Of a stretch of DNA of 64,000 nucleotides, positions 17,376-26,593 are shown one piece after another; position 1 is the stretch's first letter, and each line of letters begins with the position of its first letter. Source of the stretch: CAYMTR01 sp964393405 (GTDB lineage: Bacteria > Bacteroidota > Bacteroidia > Bacteroidales > Prolixibacteraceae); assembly GCA_964393405.1 (NCBI GenBank), contig CAYMTR010000014.1:5795-69794 (forward strand), read 5' to 3'. Position numbers and translations under genes: made by a program. A model generated the notes under the pieces. The model saw nothing but the letters and a program-made list of their open reading frames with translations. It did not search any database and had not been told where the DNA came from.

Positions 17376-19196
17376 ATGGCAAAGCGGCTATTTATTATCA
17401 GAGAAAAATTCTATAAAAAATTTTTCCTTTTTCAGGACAATTTAAAAAATACAGCCGATAGCTTTATTAATTTCTTTAATCTCACATTCATTCTTGGAAG
17501 CTTGTTTTTCTTCACTATTCTGATTTACAGATTGGGATTCAGATTGGAAAGCTTTACTTCGTATGGTTTTTACAAGTTATTTGTTATTTCATTTTTAATA
17601 CTTTACTTTTCAAAATATATTCGGTTTATACTTAAATTTAAAAAGAGGAAAATTGTTGCATGGATTTATGAAGGATCTCTTTTTATTGTCTCAACTTTCA
17701 TTCTTCTGTCTTTGTTTTTCAATGGGGTAGAAGATAAATCAGTAAACTTGCCCCTTGGCAGATTATTTGTTGTTTTATCAATTAATTTTTTATTGATTAT
17801 TTCTGAAGTTTACAAATTGATGAAGGTCATTGACTCTGTTAAAATGTCACCTTTACTCCTTTTTGCCCTTAGCTTTCTTGTGATTATTTTATTCGGCTCC
17901 GGTCTTCTTATGATGCCAAGTGCTCATACCGTTCCAATTAGTTATCTTGATGCATTGTTTACTTCAACCAGTGCTGTTTGTGTTACGGGACTTGTAGTCG
18001 TTAATACTTCAACAACTTTTACTTTGCTCGGAAAAATTATTATTCTTCTTCTCATTCAAATTGGAGGACTTGGTATTATGGCTTTTACCGGTTTCTTCAG
18101 CTACGCATTCACAGGTTCTGTTTCTTTTCGTGACAGGCTGATGCTGAAAGATATGGTTTCCGCTGATACTCTGGGAGGGATTTTCAGATTGATTACTAAA
18201 ATTATTCTCCTGACTTTCATGATAGAAGGTATTGGTGCTGTTATAATTTATTTTAACGTGACCGACCTCGTTGGCAATAGAGTTTTCTTTTCAATTTTCC
18301 ATTCTATTTCTGCTTTTTGTAATGCAGGCTTTTCAACATTGCCCGCGGGTCTTGCTTCACCAGGGATTCAAAATAATTACGTTGTGATTCTGACAGTTGC
18401 ATTTCTTATTATTTTCGGAGGAATTGGATTTCCGGTTCTGATTATGCTGTACGCTAAAGTTAAACGGGAAATCCAAAAGATAATCTATTATTCGAGAAGA
18501 TCATCTTTGCCTGCAAATTTAGATTCCAGAAATATTGGCAACTGGTTAGCTGTTTTTACTTCAATTGTACTGATTGTTGTCGGAACTGTTTTATATTTTA
18601 TTTTTGAAAACACTACAGGTACGAATGAAAAAAGTATTTCATTTAAAATAGTGGAAGCTTTTTTTGGAAGTGTAAGTGCAAGGACTGCAGGCTTTAATGT
18701 AGTTGACTTAACCAATTGGTCAAACCTGACCATTTTTATTATGATCTTTTTGATGTGGGTGGGTGCTTCACCCGGTTCAACCGGCGGAGGGATTAAAACT
18801 ACAACCTTTGCTGTTGCTTTGCATACTGCTTTATGCCTTATAAGAGGTAGGAACAAGGTAATTTTTAAATATTCCGAAATAGGATACGAAACAATCTCAA
18901 GAGTTTTGGTTGTAATAATTTTATCCCTGATTGTAATTTTCACAGGATTTATGGGATTAATATTTTTTGATCCTGCAAAGAACCCTGTTCATTTGCTTTT
19001 TGAAAGTGTGTCTGCTTTTGCTACTGTGGGTCTCAGCATTACCGACTCTGCAACTGTAAGTTATCCAAGTAAATTTATATTGATTTGCCTAATGTTTATT
19101 GGAAGGGTAGGCCCCTTAACATTGTTTACAGGTATTTTTATTTCTAATAGAAATATTTATAGTAAATTTCCTGAAAGGGATTTAACAATAAATTAA
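17376..19196 (+). CDS. trkH: TrkH/KtrB-family potassium transporter, long form
   Basis: A 606-residue membrane protein. The first 150 residues contain about four extra hydrophobic helices. The remainder has four pore repeats with the filter Gly in each P-loop: AVCVTGLVV, AFCNAGFST, SARTAGFNV and AFATVGLSI. This is the SKT-fold K+ transporter of Trk/Ktr systems. Typical TrkH/KtrB proteins are about 450-485 residues, so the N-terminal extension is notable but common in Bacteroidota. It works with the cytoplasmic RCK subunit encoded 12 bases downstream. Confidence 0.9.
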   Translation: MAKRLFIIREKFYKKFFLFQDNLKNTADSFINFFNLTFILGSLFFFTILIYRLGFRLESFTSYGFYKLFVISFLILYFSKYIRFILKFKKRKIVAWIYEGSLFIVSTFILLSLFFNGVEDKSVNLPLGRLFVVLSINFLLIISEVYKLMKVIDSVKMSPLLLFALSFLVIILFGSGLLMMPSAHTVPISYLDALFTSTSAVCVTGLVVVNTSTTFTLLGKIIILLLIQIGGLGIMAFTGFFSYAFTGSVSFRDRLMLKDMVSADTLGGIFRLITKIILLTFMIEGIGAVIIYFNVTDLVGNRVFFSIFHSISAFCNAGFSTLPAGLASPGIQNNYVVILTVAFLIIFGGIGFPVLIMLYAKVKREIQKIIYYSRRSSLPANLDSRNIGNWLAVFTSIVLIVVGTVLYFIFENTTGTNEKSISFKIVEAFFGSVSARTAGFNVVDLTNWSNLTIFIMIFLMWVGASPGSTGGGIKTTTFAVALHTALCLIRGRNKVIFKYSEIGYETISRVLVVIILSLIVIFTGFMGLIFFDPAKNPVHLLFESVSAFATVGLSITDSATVSYPSKFILICLMFIGRVGPLTLFTGIFISNRNIYSKFPERDLTIN

Positions 19197-19208
19197 AATA
19201 TTTGAGTT

Positions 19209-19889
19209 ATGAAGTTCATTGTTATTGGTTTAGGATATTTTGGGTCAACCCTTGCTGTTAACCTTACGAAACAAGGGCATGAAGTTATAGGTATCGATAA
19301 TAATTGGGAAAAAGTTGAAGAATTCAAAGATTCAATTACTCACATTATGTCTATGGATACCACACTTGAAAGGGCTGTAAAAACTTTGCCCCTTGACGAT
19401 TCTGATGCGGTAATTGTTGCAATTGGAGAAGATGTTAGTTCTTCAATACTTACTCTTGCTATTCTTAAGAACCTGAAAGTCAAAAGAATTATCGGAAGAA
19501 TTATAAGTCCGATCCATAAAACAATAATCAATCAAATAGGTATTGACGAGGTAATCCATCCTGAAGAGGAAGCAGCATATTCTATAATTTCATTGTTGCA
19601 ATTAGATAATGCTCTGAAAGTATATGAACTGGATGAATATAATGCCCTTGCAGAATTGTATGTGCCAAAGAAATATGTTGGACATTCACTGGAAAGCTTA
19701 AATGCTCAGAAAAGATTTGATCTGAAAATAGTAGCAGTAAAAGTGGCTCCTAAAAAGAGTGGGGTATTTAATATTTTTCCCAAAGAATATATACTTGACT
19801 ATAACTTCGACCCATTGTCTCCCCTGAAAGAAAAAGACATTATCGTCGTAGTTGGGACTATGTCAAATCTTAGAAAATTAAGTGAATAA
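19209..19889 (+). CDS. trkA: TrkA/KtrA-family potassium uptake regulatory subunit
   Basis: A 226-residue RCK protein. The N-terminal Rossmann domain carries GLGYFGS (about 7-13) and the acidic end of beta-2 (IDNNWEKVEEF). The C-terminal RCK_C domain (about 135-223) follows. It has a single RCK unit, like KtrA rather than the double-length E. coli TrkA. It binds NAD(H)/nucleotides and gates the TrkH channel encoded just upstream. A terminator hairpin follows the stop directly. Confidence 0.92.
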   Translation: MKFIVIGLGYFGSTLAVNLTKQGHEVIGIDNNWEKVEEFKDSITHIMSMDTTLERAVKTLPLDDSDAVIVAIGEDVSSSILTLAILKNLKVKRIIGRIISPIHKTIINQIGIDEVIHPEEEAAYSIISLLQLDNALKVYELDEYNALAELYVPKKYVGHSLESLNAQKRFDLKIVAVKVAPKKSGVFNIFPKEYILDYNFDPLSPLKEKDIIVVVGTMSNLRKLSE

Positions 19890-19919
19890 AAAATGACCAC
19901 CGGGGAGTGATCATTTTTA
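19887..19919 (+). terminator. Predicted intrinsic terminator after trkA
   Basis: A hairpin with arms AAAATGACCAC and GTGATCATTTT (one C-A mismatch) around CGGGGA, followed by a T run, begins right at the trkA stop codon. Confidence 0.65.
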
Positions 19920-20168
19920 AAGACGAATATTGTAAAAAACAGGGGAGAGGAGAATTTTAAATTATTAGCAAGGTACAAAACAAATGTAGTTTTCAAAAAG
20001 AATATTGATTCTCAATAACTTAATTTATACGAGTGACCCTTTTTTGGTGATTAAAATGCGTTTTAATTTGACGAATGACATAATTCCTTTGACAAAATAA
20101 ATCTATGTATCATTTATTTTTTATAATGTAAAGAATATCAGGCATTTTGACTTATAAATGATTATTGT

Positions 20169-20672
20169 TTAAAACATTCCCCATGGATAATACTCTCGAG
20201 TTACGCAAAACTTACCGCTTTGACTGATGTTGAGATCAATTGTTTTTTCAATTTTCTCGTTGTCTCCTATGTATGATTCTACCATTTTTATTATAAATAC
20301 TTTCCCGGGAAGGTTGCCAACTTCAAATTCCAAATCATAGAGACAATTACAATCACATAAGCTCTCAGATTCAAATTCTTCTATAATGAGGGTGTCACTT
20401 TTAAAATATATATCAGCTGTTATTTCACCTGGACAACAATTGAATCCTGCATTGATATGCTTTAATCTGAGTATTTTATTAACATTGTCGTATTCGTATT
20501 CTATACAACTGACTGAATCAGAATCTGTTTCAGTATTAAGATTTGCCGATTTGTCAAAGCTTTTACATTCAGTGACTCCTAAAAGTCCAGCTGCAACAGG
20601 TTGGTTGTCACTACATGAAGATAGGGCTAATACTATCAAAGCACTTAAATAGATAGAGATATGTTTTTTCAT
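20169..20672 (-). CDS. Predicted lipoprotein, unknown function
   Basis: A 167-residue protein with a lipoprotein signal: hydrophobic segment LSALIVLALSSC with the lipobox Cys at about residue 20. The mature part is acidic and contains several Cys (CIEYEYD, NCCPGEITAD, LCDCNCLYDLEFEV), including a CDCNC cluster that could bind metal or form disulfides. It resembles short Bacteroidota lipoproteins of unknown function with this CCP...CDCxC pattern. It is flanked by the Trk genes and a universal stress protein, without operon-like spacing. Confidence 0.65.
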   Translation of the reverse strand: MKKHISIYLSALIVLALSSCSDNQPVAAGLLGVTECKSFDKSANLNTETDSDSVSCIEYEYDNVNKILRLKHINAGFNCCPGEITADIYFKSDTLIIEEFESESLCDCNCLYDLEFEVGNLPGKVFIIKMVESYIGDNEKIEKTIDLNISQSGKFCVTREYYPWGMF

Positions 20673-20731
20673 TTTTTTATATTTATTTAATTGATGATTA
20701 AAGATACGAAAAGGTTGCGCCTGTTTGTTTA

Positions 20732-21535
20732 TTATGAGCAGATTACATACATTTCAACTTGTGGATTTATTAACAATACCGGGGTTTCAAGTGACCTGTT
20801 TACTATCCTTTTTTCAAAAACACCCAGAATTTTGTCAGGAAGGGTTACATTAAGACTTCCAGAAAAAATAAAAAGATCATATTCACCTGCTTTTTTTAAT
20901 GCTTCTTTGTGTATTCTCCAACTGCCAGTTTGACCTTCAATTGTTCTGTATGGGAAAGAAAATTTACTATACAGCTTGGTGGATGATGACAAAGCTTCAT
21001 TAACTTTTACTGACAGTTCTGAATCTTTATCGTTTGCTTTATGAAGTGTTATTTCCGAATTATTGAACCTTCCCAGATAACTGCCCCATAGTATTGAGTC
21101 TTTTGTGCTGTTTCTAAAGTCTACCGGTATTATTATCTTTCTGAATGTTTCTTCCGCCGGTTTCCCTTTTCGGGCGAAATAGTAAGGAAAACCTGATCGA
21201 TAAAATGCACTTAAGAATGAGTTGCTCATCTTTCCTCCACTGATAAGCATTATCGTATTGAATTTTTCTCCAAGCTCTTTTACCAAATTTTTAAGTTTCC
21301 CTTTCAATAATAATGTAGTTAATTCAAGTTCTGGTATTTCTTCAACCAGTACTTGAGAGTATCGGTCGATTTTTTTTCTTAATCTTTCTTTTCCCTTTTC
21401 TGATACATAACATCCAAACAGACAAACTTCTTTTTCTAGTTTTAAAGCCATAAACGCCGCATCTATTATTGCTTGCTTTAGGTTGTTATCTTCATTGCAA
21501 AAGACTAAAATCCTTTGATCTTCAATTTTTGCCAT
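20732..21535 (-). CDS. Universal stress protein-like, tandem Usp domains
   Basis: A 267-residue protein built of two Usp-like halves: an N-terminal half beginning QRILVFCNED and a C-terminal half beginning FRKIIIPVDFRNSTKDSILWG (about 131-151) and ending SLETPVLLI. The ATP-binding GxxGxxx(9)GS/T motif of ATP-binding Usps is not clear, so this may be a non-nucleotide-binding form. It is cytoplasmic. It is divergently placed from the ADP-forming acyl-CoA synthetase, with a 94-base shared upstream region. Usp proteins often accompany energy and stress metabolism genes; a link here is inferential. Confidence 0.7.
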   Translation of the reverse strand: MAKIEDQRILVFCNEDNNLKQAIIDAAFMALKLEKEVCLFGCYVSEKGKERLRKKIDRYSQVLVEEIPELELTTLLLKGKLKNLVKELGEKFNTIMLISGGKMSNSFLSAFYRSGFPYYFARKGKPAEETFRKIIIPVDFRNSTKDSILWGSYLGRFNNSEITLHKANDKDSELSVKVNEALSSSTKLYSKFSFPYRTIEGQTGSWRIHKEALKKAGEYDLFIFSGSLNVTLPDKILGVFEKRIVNRSLETPVLLINPQVEMYVICS

Positions 21536-21629
21536 TTATTTTTCTCTTTTATTGAAATATTGAACCAACATATGCAAAATGTCAGGATGTGCCTCAATCA
21601 AATTTTGTTAATTTTCACAAAAAAATAAA

Positions 21630-23690
21630 ATGATCAATCAACAACTTTTTAATCCAGAAAGTATAATTGTTGTCGGGGCTTCGAACGACATTTCTAAACC
21701 CGGGGGTAAATTACTAAAAAACCTTCTTGACACCAATTTTCAAGGTAAGTTGATGGTGGTTAATAAAAATAACGATGAAGTACTTGGAGTAAAATCTTAC
21801 CGTTCTGTTTTAGAGGTTCCTTGTGCAGATCTTGCTGTTTTAGCTATTCCTGCTCCAGCTTGTGTCGAAGCAGTAAGAATTCTTGCTTCTCAAAAAAACG
21901 TTAAGGCTTTTATTATTATTTCAGCCGGTTTCAGCGAAGAAAACGAGGAGGGAAAGAAACTTGAAGAACAGATACTTGAAATTGTCAACAAATACGGTGC
22001 ATGTCTTATCGGTCCCAATTGTATTGGTGTTATTACCCCCGAGCATGCTTCTGTTTTTACTAGACCTATTCCACATCTTCACCCCCGAGGTGTTGATTTT
22101 ATCTCAGGATCAGGTGCTACTGCTGTATTTATTATGGAGTCAGCAATAACGAAAGGCTTGAATTTCCATTCTGTCATTTCTGTGGGTAATTCTACTCAGA
22201 TAGGAATTGAAGAGGTTCTTGAGTATTTTGATGAACATGAGGACTTAGGTGTCATTCCAAATGTAAAACTCCTATATATTGAAAATATCCGCCATCCAGA
22301 TAAACTATTGAAGCATGCTTCTTCACTGATTAGAAAAGGTTGTAAGATTGCTGCTATCAAGGCTGGCTCTTCTGTCTCAGGTTCACGAGCTGCAGTTTCT
22401 CATACAGGGGCAATGGCAAGCTCAGATTCAGCTGTTGAGGCTCTGTTTCGAAAGGCAGGAATTGTTCGGTGTTATGGAAGGGAGGAGTTGACTACAGTTG
22501 CTTGTGTTTTTATGTGTAAACCTCTTATGGGCAAGAATATTGCTATTATTACTCATGCCGGTGGTCCAGCTGTCATGCTTACCGATGCTCTTGAATTAGG
22601 AGGTCTTAATATTCCGAGAATTGAAGATTCCCTTGCCAAGGAAAACCTCCGTTCTCAATTATTTTCAGGGTCATCTGTTGAAAATCCAATCGATTTTCTA
22701 GCAACAGGTAATGAAATTCAGCTTAATGCTATTATTGATGCTTGTGAAAATGATTTCAATAATGTGGATGCTATGGCTGTAATTTATGGTAGTCCGGGAT
22801 TATTTCCTGTGAGAGAAGTGTATAAAGTTCTCGACCATAAGATGAAAGAATGTAAGAAACCTATCTATCCGATTCTTCCTTCAGTAATTAATGTTAAAGA
22901 TGATCTTGCTTATTTCCTTTCTCATGGAAACGTTAATTTCCCTGACGAAGTTCTCCTTGGAAGGGCTTTAACTTTGGTTTATCGCACTCCTTTCCCTTCC
23001 GATGAAGCGATTGAGCTCGATGGTGTTGATGTGCCGGCTATCAGACGAATAATTGAAAATGCTGAAGATGGTTTTCAACCTGTAAGTATTATCCATAAGC
23101 TGTTTGATTCTATCGGTATTAATTATTCTAAAGAATTTGTTGCACATTCAGTTGAAGAGGCTTTAAATTATTCTTTACTAATTGGATTTCCTTTGGTCAT
23201 GAAAGTTATTGGTCCCTTGCATAAAACCGATGTGGGTGGAGTAAGTCTTAATATTAAGTCTGAAGAGACGGTAAAAAAGGAATTTTCAAGACTAATGAGC
23301 ATCGAAGGTGCTGAGGGTGTTATTATTGCTGAAATGCTTTCCGGAACTGAATTGTTCATTGGTGCTAAATACGAAGATAGATTTGGTCATGTTATACTCT
23401 GTGGCCTTGGGGGTATTTTTGTCGAGGTGCTAAAGGATGTGACATCAGGACTTGCACCATTATCAATGGACGAAGCTTTATCTATGATTAAAAATTTAAG
23501 ATCATATCCAATTTTTAAAGGTTATCGGGGTAACCCAACTGTAAGTGTACGCAAATTTGCAGAAATACTTGTCAGACTGTCAAGCCTTCTTCGTTTTGCT
23601 ACCGAAATAAAGGAAATGGATATCAATCCTCTGTTTGGGAAAAGAGATTCTATAATAGCAGTCGATACCAGAATACGAATTGAACATTAA
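21630..23690 (+). CDS. ADP-forming acetate--CoA ligase, fused alpha-beta subunits
   Basis: A 686-residue fusion of the two subunits of NDP-forming acyl-CoA synthetase. The first 450 residues hold the CoA-binding Rossmann domain (IIVVGASNDISKPGGKLL) and succinyl-CoA ligase-like domains with the phospho-histidine in SHTGAMASSD (His about 258). The C-terminal 230 residues are the ATP-grasp domain (FPLVMKVIGPLHKTDVGGV...GKYEDRFG-like GAKYEDRFGHV). It converts acetyl-CoA plus ADP and phosphate to acetate and ATP, an energy-saving step of fermenting anaerobes. A reverse role in acyl activation is also possible. Confidence 0.9.
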   Translation: MINQQLFNPESIIVVGASNDISKPGGKLLKNLLDTNFQGKLMVVNKNNDEVLGVKSYRSVLEVPCADLAVLAIPAPACVEAVRILASQKNVKAFIIISAGFSEENEEGKKLEEQILEIVNKYGACLIGPNCIGVITPEHASVFTRPIPHLHPRGVDFISGSGATAVFIMESAITKGLNFHSVISVGNSTQIGIEEVLEYFDEHEDLGVIPNVKLLYIENIRHPDKLLKHASSLIRKGCKIAAIKAGSSVSGSRAAVSHTGAMASSDSAVEALFRKAGIVRCYGREELTTVACVFMCKPLMGKNIAIITHAGGPAVMLTDALELGGLNIPRIEDSLAKENLRSQLFSGSSVENPIDFLATGNEIQLNAIIDACENDFNNVDAMAVIYGSPGLFPVREVYKVLDHKMKECKKPIYPILPSVINVKDDLAYFLSHGNVNFPDEVLLGRALTLVYRTPFPSDEAIELDGVDVPAIRRIIENAEDGFQPVSIIHKLFDSIGINYSKEFVAHSVEEALNYSLLIGFPLVMKVIGPLHKTDVGGVSLNIKSEETVKKEFSRLMSIEGAEGVIIAEMLSGTELFIGAKYEDRFGHVILCGLGGIFVEVLKDVTSGLAPLSMDEALSMIKNLRSYPIFKGYRGNPTVSVRKFAEILVRLSSLLRFATEIKEMDINPLFGKRDSIIAVDTRIRIEH

Positions 23691-23707
23691 TCTTTAGCTC
23701 ATTTTAA

Positions 23708-23715
23708 TATCTTTG
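23708..23715 (+). promoter_or_regulatory. Possible -7 box (TATCTTTG)
   Basis: An exact match to TAnnTTTG 23 bases upstream of the S9 peptidase start and 18 bases after the preceding stop. No good -33 element was found. Confidence 0.35.
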
Positions 23716-23737
23716 TATTAATCATTATTTTTAGTTT

Positions 23738-25831
23738 ATGCTTAAAATGAAACTCTTAAATTGGTTTTTAATATTATCTCTGATAATTATGTCATTTTCT
23801 TGTGAGAAAGAATCAGTTACAGAAAAAGGTTTTGTACCTGCAAATACAGTATTGTCTTCTGACAAACTTAACCCTGAAGTCCTTTGGATGCTTGGAAGAA
23901 TAAGCGGAGAATCCGTTTCTCCCGACCGAACTAAAGTTCTCTATGGAGTTTCTTATTATTCTGTTGAAGAAAACAAAGGGTTTAAAGATTTGTACGTTTA
24001 TGACCTTAATGGAAAATCTACATCTAAAATAACAGATAATAAGGAAAACGAAGGCAGCGCCTCGTGGCGACCTGATGGTAAAAAGATTGGTTTTTTAAGC
24101 AGTAAATCCGGCTCTGACCAATTGTGGGAGATGAACCCCGATGGTTCCGATAAAAAGCAAATCACATTTATTGAAGAGGGTATTTCTGATTTTAAGTATT
24201 TTCCAGATGGTGAGAAACTTGTTATCATGAAAACAGTAAAGCTAGATAAGTCAGTAAACGATATTTATCCTGATCTTCCTAAAGCTAAAGCTAGGCTTGA
24301 AAATGACTTGATGTACCGCCATTGGGACTCATGGCACGATTATACTTACAACCACCTTTTCCTTGCTGATTATAACGAAAATGGTATTTACGATGCTAAG
24401 GACCTTATGCCCGGTGAAAGATATGACTCTCCAATGAAGCCATTTGGTGGAATGGAACAGGTTGCCATTTCTCCAGATGGGAAAATTATAGCATATACTT
24501 GTAAGAAGAAAGTTGGTAAGGAATACTCTATTTCTACTAATTCTGAAATTTGGGTTTATAATGTTGAAACACAAGAAACACGAAATTTCACCGATGGAAT
24601 TATGGGCTACGATATTAACCCTGTTTTTTCACCCGATGGTTCTATGATTGCTTGGGAAAGCATGGAGCGCGATGGCTATGAATCTGATCAATCCCGTCTC
24701 TTTATCTCAAATGTGCTAACCAGAGAAAGGATTAATCTTTTTGAAAATTTTGAAGAGAGTGCAACTTCTGTTACCTGGTCTGATGATGCAAAATCTATTT
24801 ACTTTATAAGTGATATTAAAGCAACAGATGAAATCTTTAAGGTAGATGTAGAGACAAAAAATATAACACGCTTAACCGACGGAATCCATAATTATAAGTC
24901 TATTCAGCTGGCTGAGGGAGGTCTTGTTGCCCGTAAACAATCAATGTCTCATCCTGATGAGTTGTATTTGGTTTCTATTGAAAATGGCAGCGACACTCCG
25001 ATTACAAGTGTAAACAAACAAATTCTCGATCAGCTCAAAATGGGCAAAGTCGAAAAGAAATGGATAAAAACGACTGATGGTAAGGATATGCTTGTTTGGT
25101 ATATTTTCCCTCCTAATTTCGATCCTTCTAAAAAATATCCTACTTTACTATGGTGTGAGGGAGGACCGCAAAGCACTGTCAGCCAGTTCTGGTCATATCG
25201 TTGGAACTTCCAGATTATGGCAGCCAACGATTATATCATCGTTGCTCCAAACCGCAGAGGACTACCCGGTTTTGGCATGGAATGGCTTGAACAGATAAGC
25301 AAAGATTATGGCGGACAAAACATTAAGGATTATCTATCTGCTATTGATGATGCAACAAATAACTCCTGGGTTGATAAAGACAAGCTTGGTGCTATAGGAG
25401 CAAGCTACGGTGGATTTTCTGTCTTCTATCTTGCAGGAAATCACGATAAAAGGTTTAAAACTTTTATTTCGCACTGTGGAATTTTTAATTTCGAGCAGAT
25501 GTACCTGACTACCGAAGAAATGTGGTTTGAGAACTGGGACAAGGGTGGCCCTTTCTGGGATAAAGAAAACAAAGCAGCTCAACGGTCAATGGAATTTTCA
25601 CCTCATAGGTTTGTAGATAAATGGGATACTCCGATTTTAGTTATTCATGGAGAAAATGATTTCAGGATTCCATATACTCAGGGTATGGCTGCATATAATG
25701 CTGCCGTCTTAAAAGGTATTCCTGCGGAATTTCTTTTATTTCATGAAGAGAACCATTGGGTGCTGAAACCTCAGGATGGAATTTTGTGGCAAAGAACATT
25801 TTTTAAATGGTTGGATAGGTGGTTAAAGTAA
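23738..25831 (+). CDS. S9 family prolyl oligopeptidase-like lipoprotein peptidase
   Basis: A 697-residue protein with a lipoprotein-type N-terminus (hydrophobic helix then SFSC, Cys about 28). Residues about 50-420 form a beta-propeller of WD40/TolB-like repeats (SWRPDGKKIGF, SPDGKIIAYT, SPDGSMIAWES). The C-terminal alpha/beta hydrolase has the nucleophile in GASYGGFS (Ser about 555), the acid in HGENDFRIPY (Asp about 640) and the base in ENHWV (His about 672). It is a periplasmic or surface dipeptidyl/acylaminoacyl peptidase. Its stop overlaps that of the convergent LytTR gene by 9 bases. Confidence 0.9.
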   Translation: MLKMKLLNWFLILSLIIMSFSCEKESVTEKGFVPANTVLSSDKLNPEVLWMLGRISGESVSPDRTKVLYGVSYYSVEENKGFKDLYVYDLNGKSTSKITDNKENEGSASWRPDGKKIGFLSSKSGSDQLWEMNPDGSDKKQITFIEEGISDFKYFPDGEKLVIMKTVKLDKSVNDIYPDLPKAKARLENDLMYRHWDSWHDYTYNHLFLADYNENGIYDAKDLMPGERYDSPMKPFGGMEQVAISPDGKIIAYTCKKKVGKEYSISTNSEIWVYNVETQETRNFTDGIMGYDINPVFSPDGSMIAWESMERDGYESDQSRLFISNVLTRERINLFENFEESATSVTWSDDAKSIYFISDIKATDEIFKVDVETKNITRLTDGIHNYKSIQLAEGGLVARKQSMSHPDELYLVSIENGSDTPITSVNKQILDQLKMGKVEKKWIKTTDGKDMLVWYIFPPNFDPSKKYPTLLWCEGGPQSTVSQFWSYRWNFQIMAANDYIIVAPNRRGLPGFGMEWLEQISKDYGGQNIKDYLSAIDDATNNSWVDKDKLGAIGASYGGFSVFYLAGNHDKRFKTFISHCGIFNFEQMYLTTEEMWFENWDKGGPFWDKENKAAQRSMEFSPHRFVDKWDTPILVIHGENDFRIPYTQGMAAYNAAVLKGIPAEFLLFHEENHWVLKPQDGILWQRTFFKWLDRWLK

Positions 25832-26593
25832 GCCTTCCAACCAATCCTTGAATTGTTTGACTTTTTCCCTGGCAACGAGGAAATCATCTTCCTCCTGATT
25901 TTTAACTTTAAGTTTAAGACGGGAATTACTGTACGAAATTACATCTGTTATTGATCCAAGTGAAACAAGATACTTTCTGTTGATCCTGAAAAACTTTTCA
26001 GGATCAACTATTTGTTCCACAGTTTCAAGGGTCTGGTCAAGCAGGTAATTCCTGCCATCATTTGATTTAAGGAATGTTCCTTTCTGGAAGCTGTAAAAAT
26101 AACTGACATCTTCTGTTTCAATAGCCTTCAAATGATTGCCAATCTTTACCAGAAACCTTTTTTTATATTCTTTTTTTGTATAGACTGAGTCCAATAAGTT
26201 TTTTAGTAAGCCGGAAGATAATTTTACTGAATCTTTCAGATTTAATTGTTCGAATTTCTTGAATGCTGCCGCTACTTCATCCCTATCAATAGGTTTCATC
26301 AAGTAATCAATACTGTTTACTTTGAAGGCTTGAATAGCATAATGATCATAAGCCGTTGTAAATATTACTGGCACATCTATTTCTATTTTTTGGAATATCT
26401 CAAAGCTGATACCGTCGCCAAGGTGTATGTCGAAAAATGCTAAATCAGGAGACTCATTTTTTAGGAACCACTCTACTGTTGATTTAACCGTATCGCATGT
26501 TCCAATAATTTCTGCATCGCTTCTTATCTCTTTGATAATATCTTCAAGCTGGGCGACTGCTAATGGTTCATCTTCTACAATCAATATTCTCAT
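25823..26593 (-). CDS. LytTR-family response regulator
   Basis: A 256-residue response regulator. The receiver domain (about 1-120) has the acidic pocket ED (residues 7-8), the phosphoryl-acceptor Asp in LAFFDIHLG and the conserved Lys in YLMKPIDRDE. The C-terminal LytTR DNA-binding domain (about 150-255) includes EDVSYFYSFQKGTFL and FFRINRKYLVSL. Its start overlaps the stop of the upstream sensor kinase by 4 bases, so the pair is translationally coupled. The target is unknown, but the TonB receptor and tetratricopeptide-like genes lie directly upstream. Confidence 0.92.
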   Translation of the reverse strand: MRILIVEDEPLAVAQLEDIIKEIRSDAEIIGTCDTVKSTVEWFLKNESPDLAFFDIHLGDGISFEIFQKIEIDVPVIFTTAYDHYAIQAFKVNSIDYLMKPIDRDEVAAAFKKFEQLNLKDSVKLSSGLLKNLLDSVYTKKEYKKRFLVKIGNHLKAIETEDVSYFYSFQKGTFLKSNDGRNYLLDQTLETVEQIVDPEKFFRINRKYLVSLGSITDVISYSNSRLKLKVKNQEEDDFLVAREKVKQFKDWLEGLL

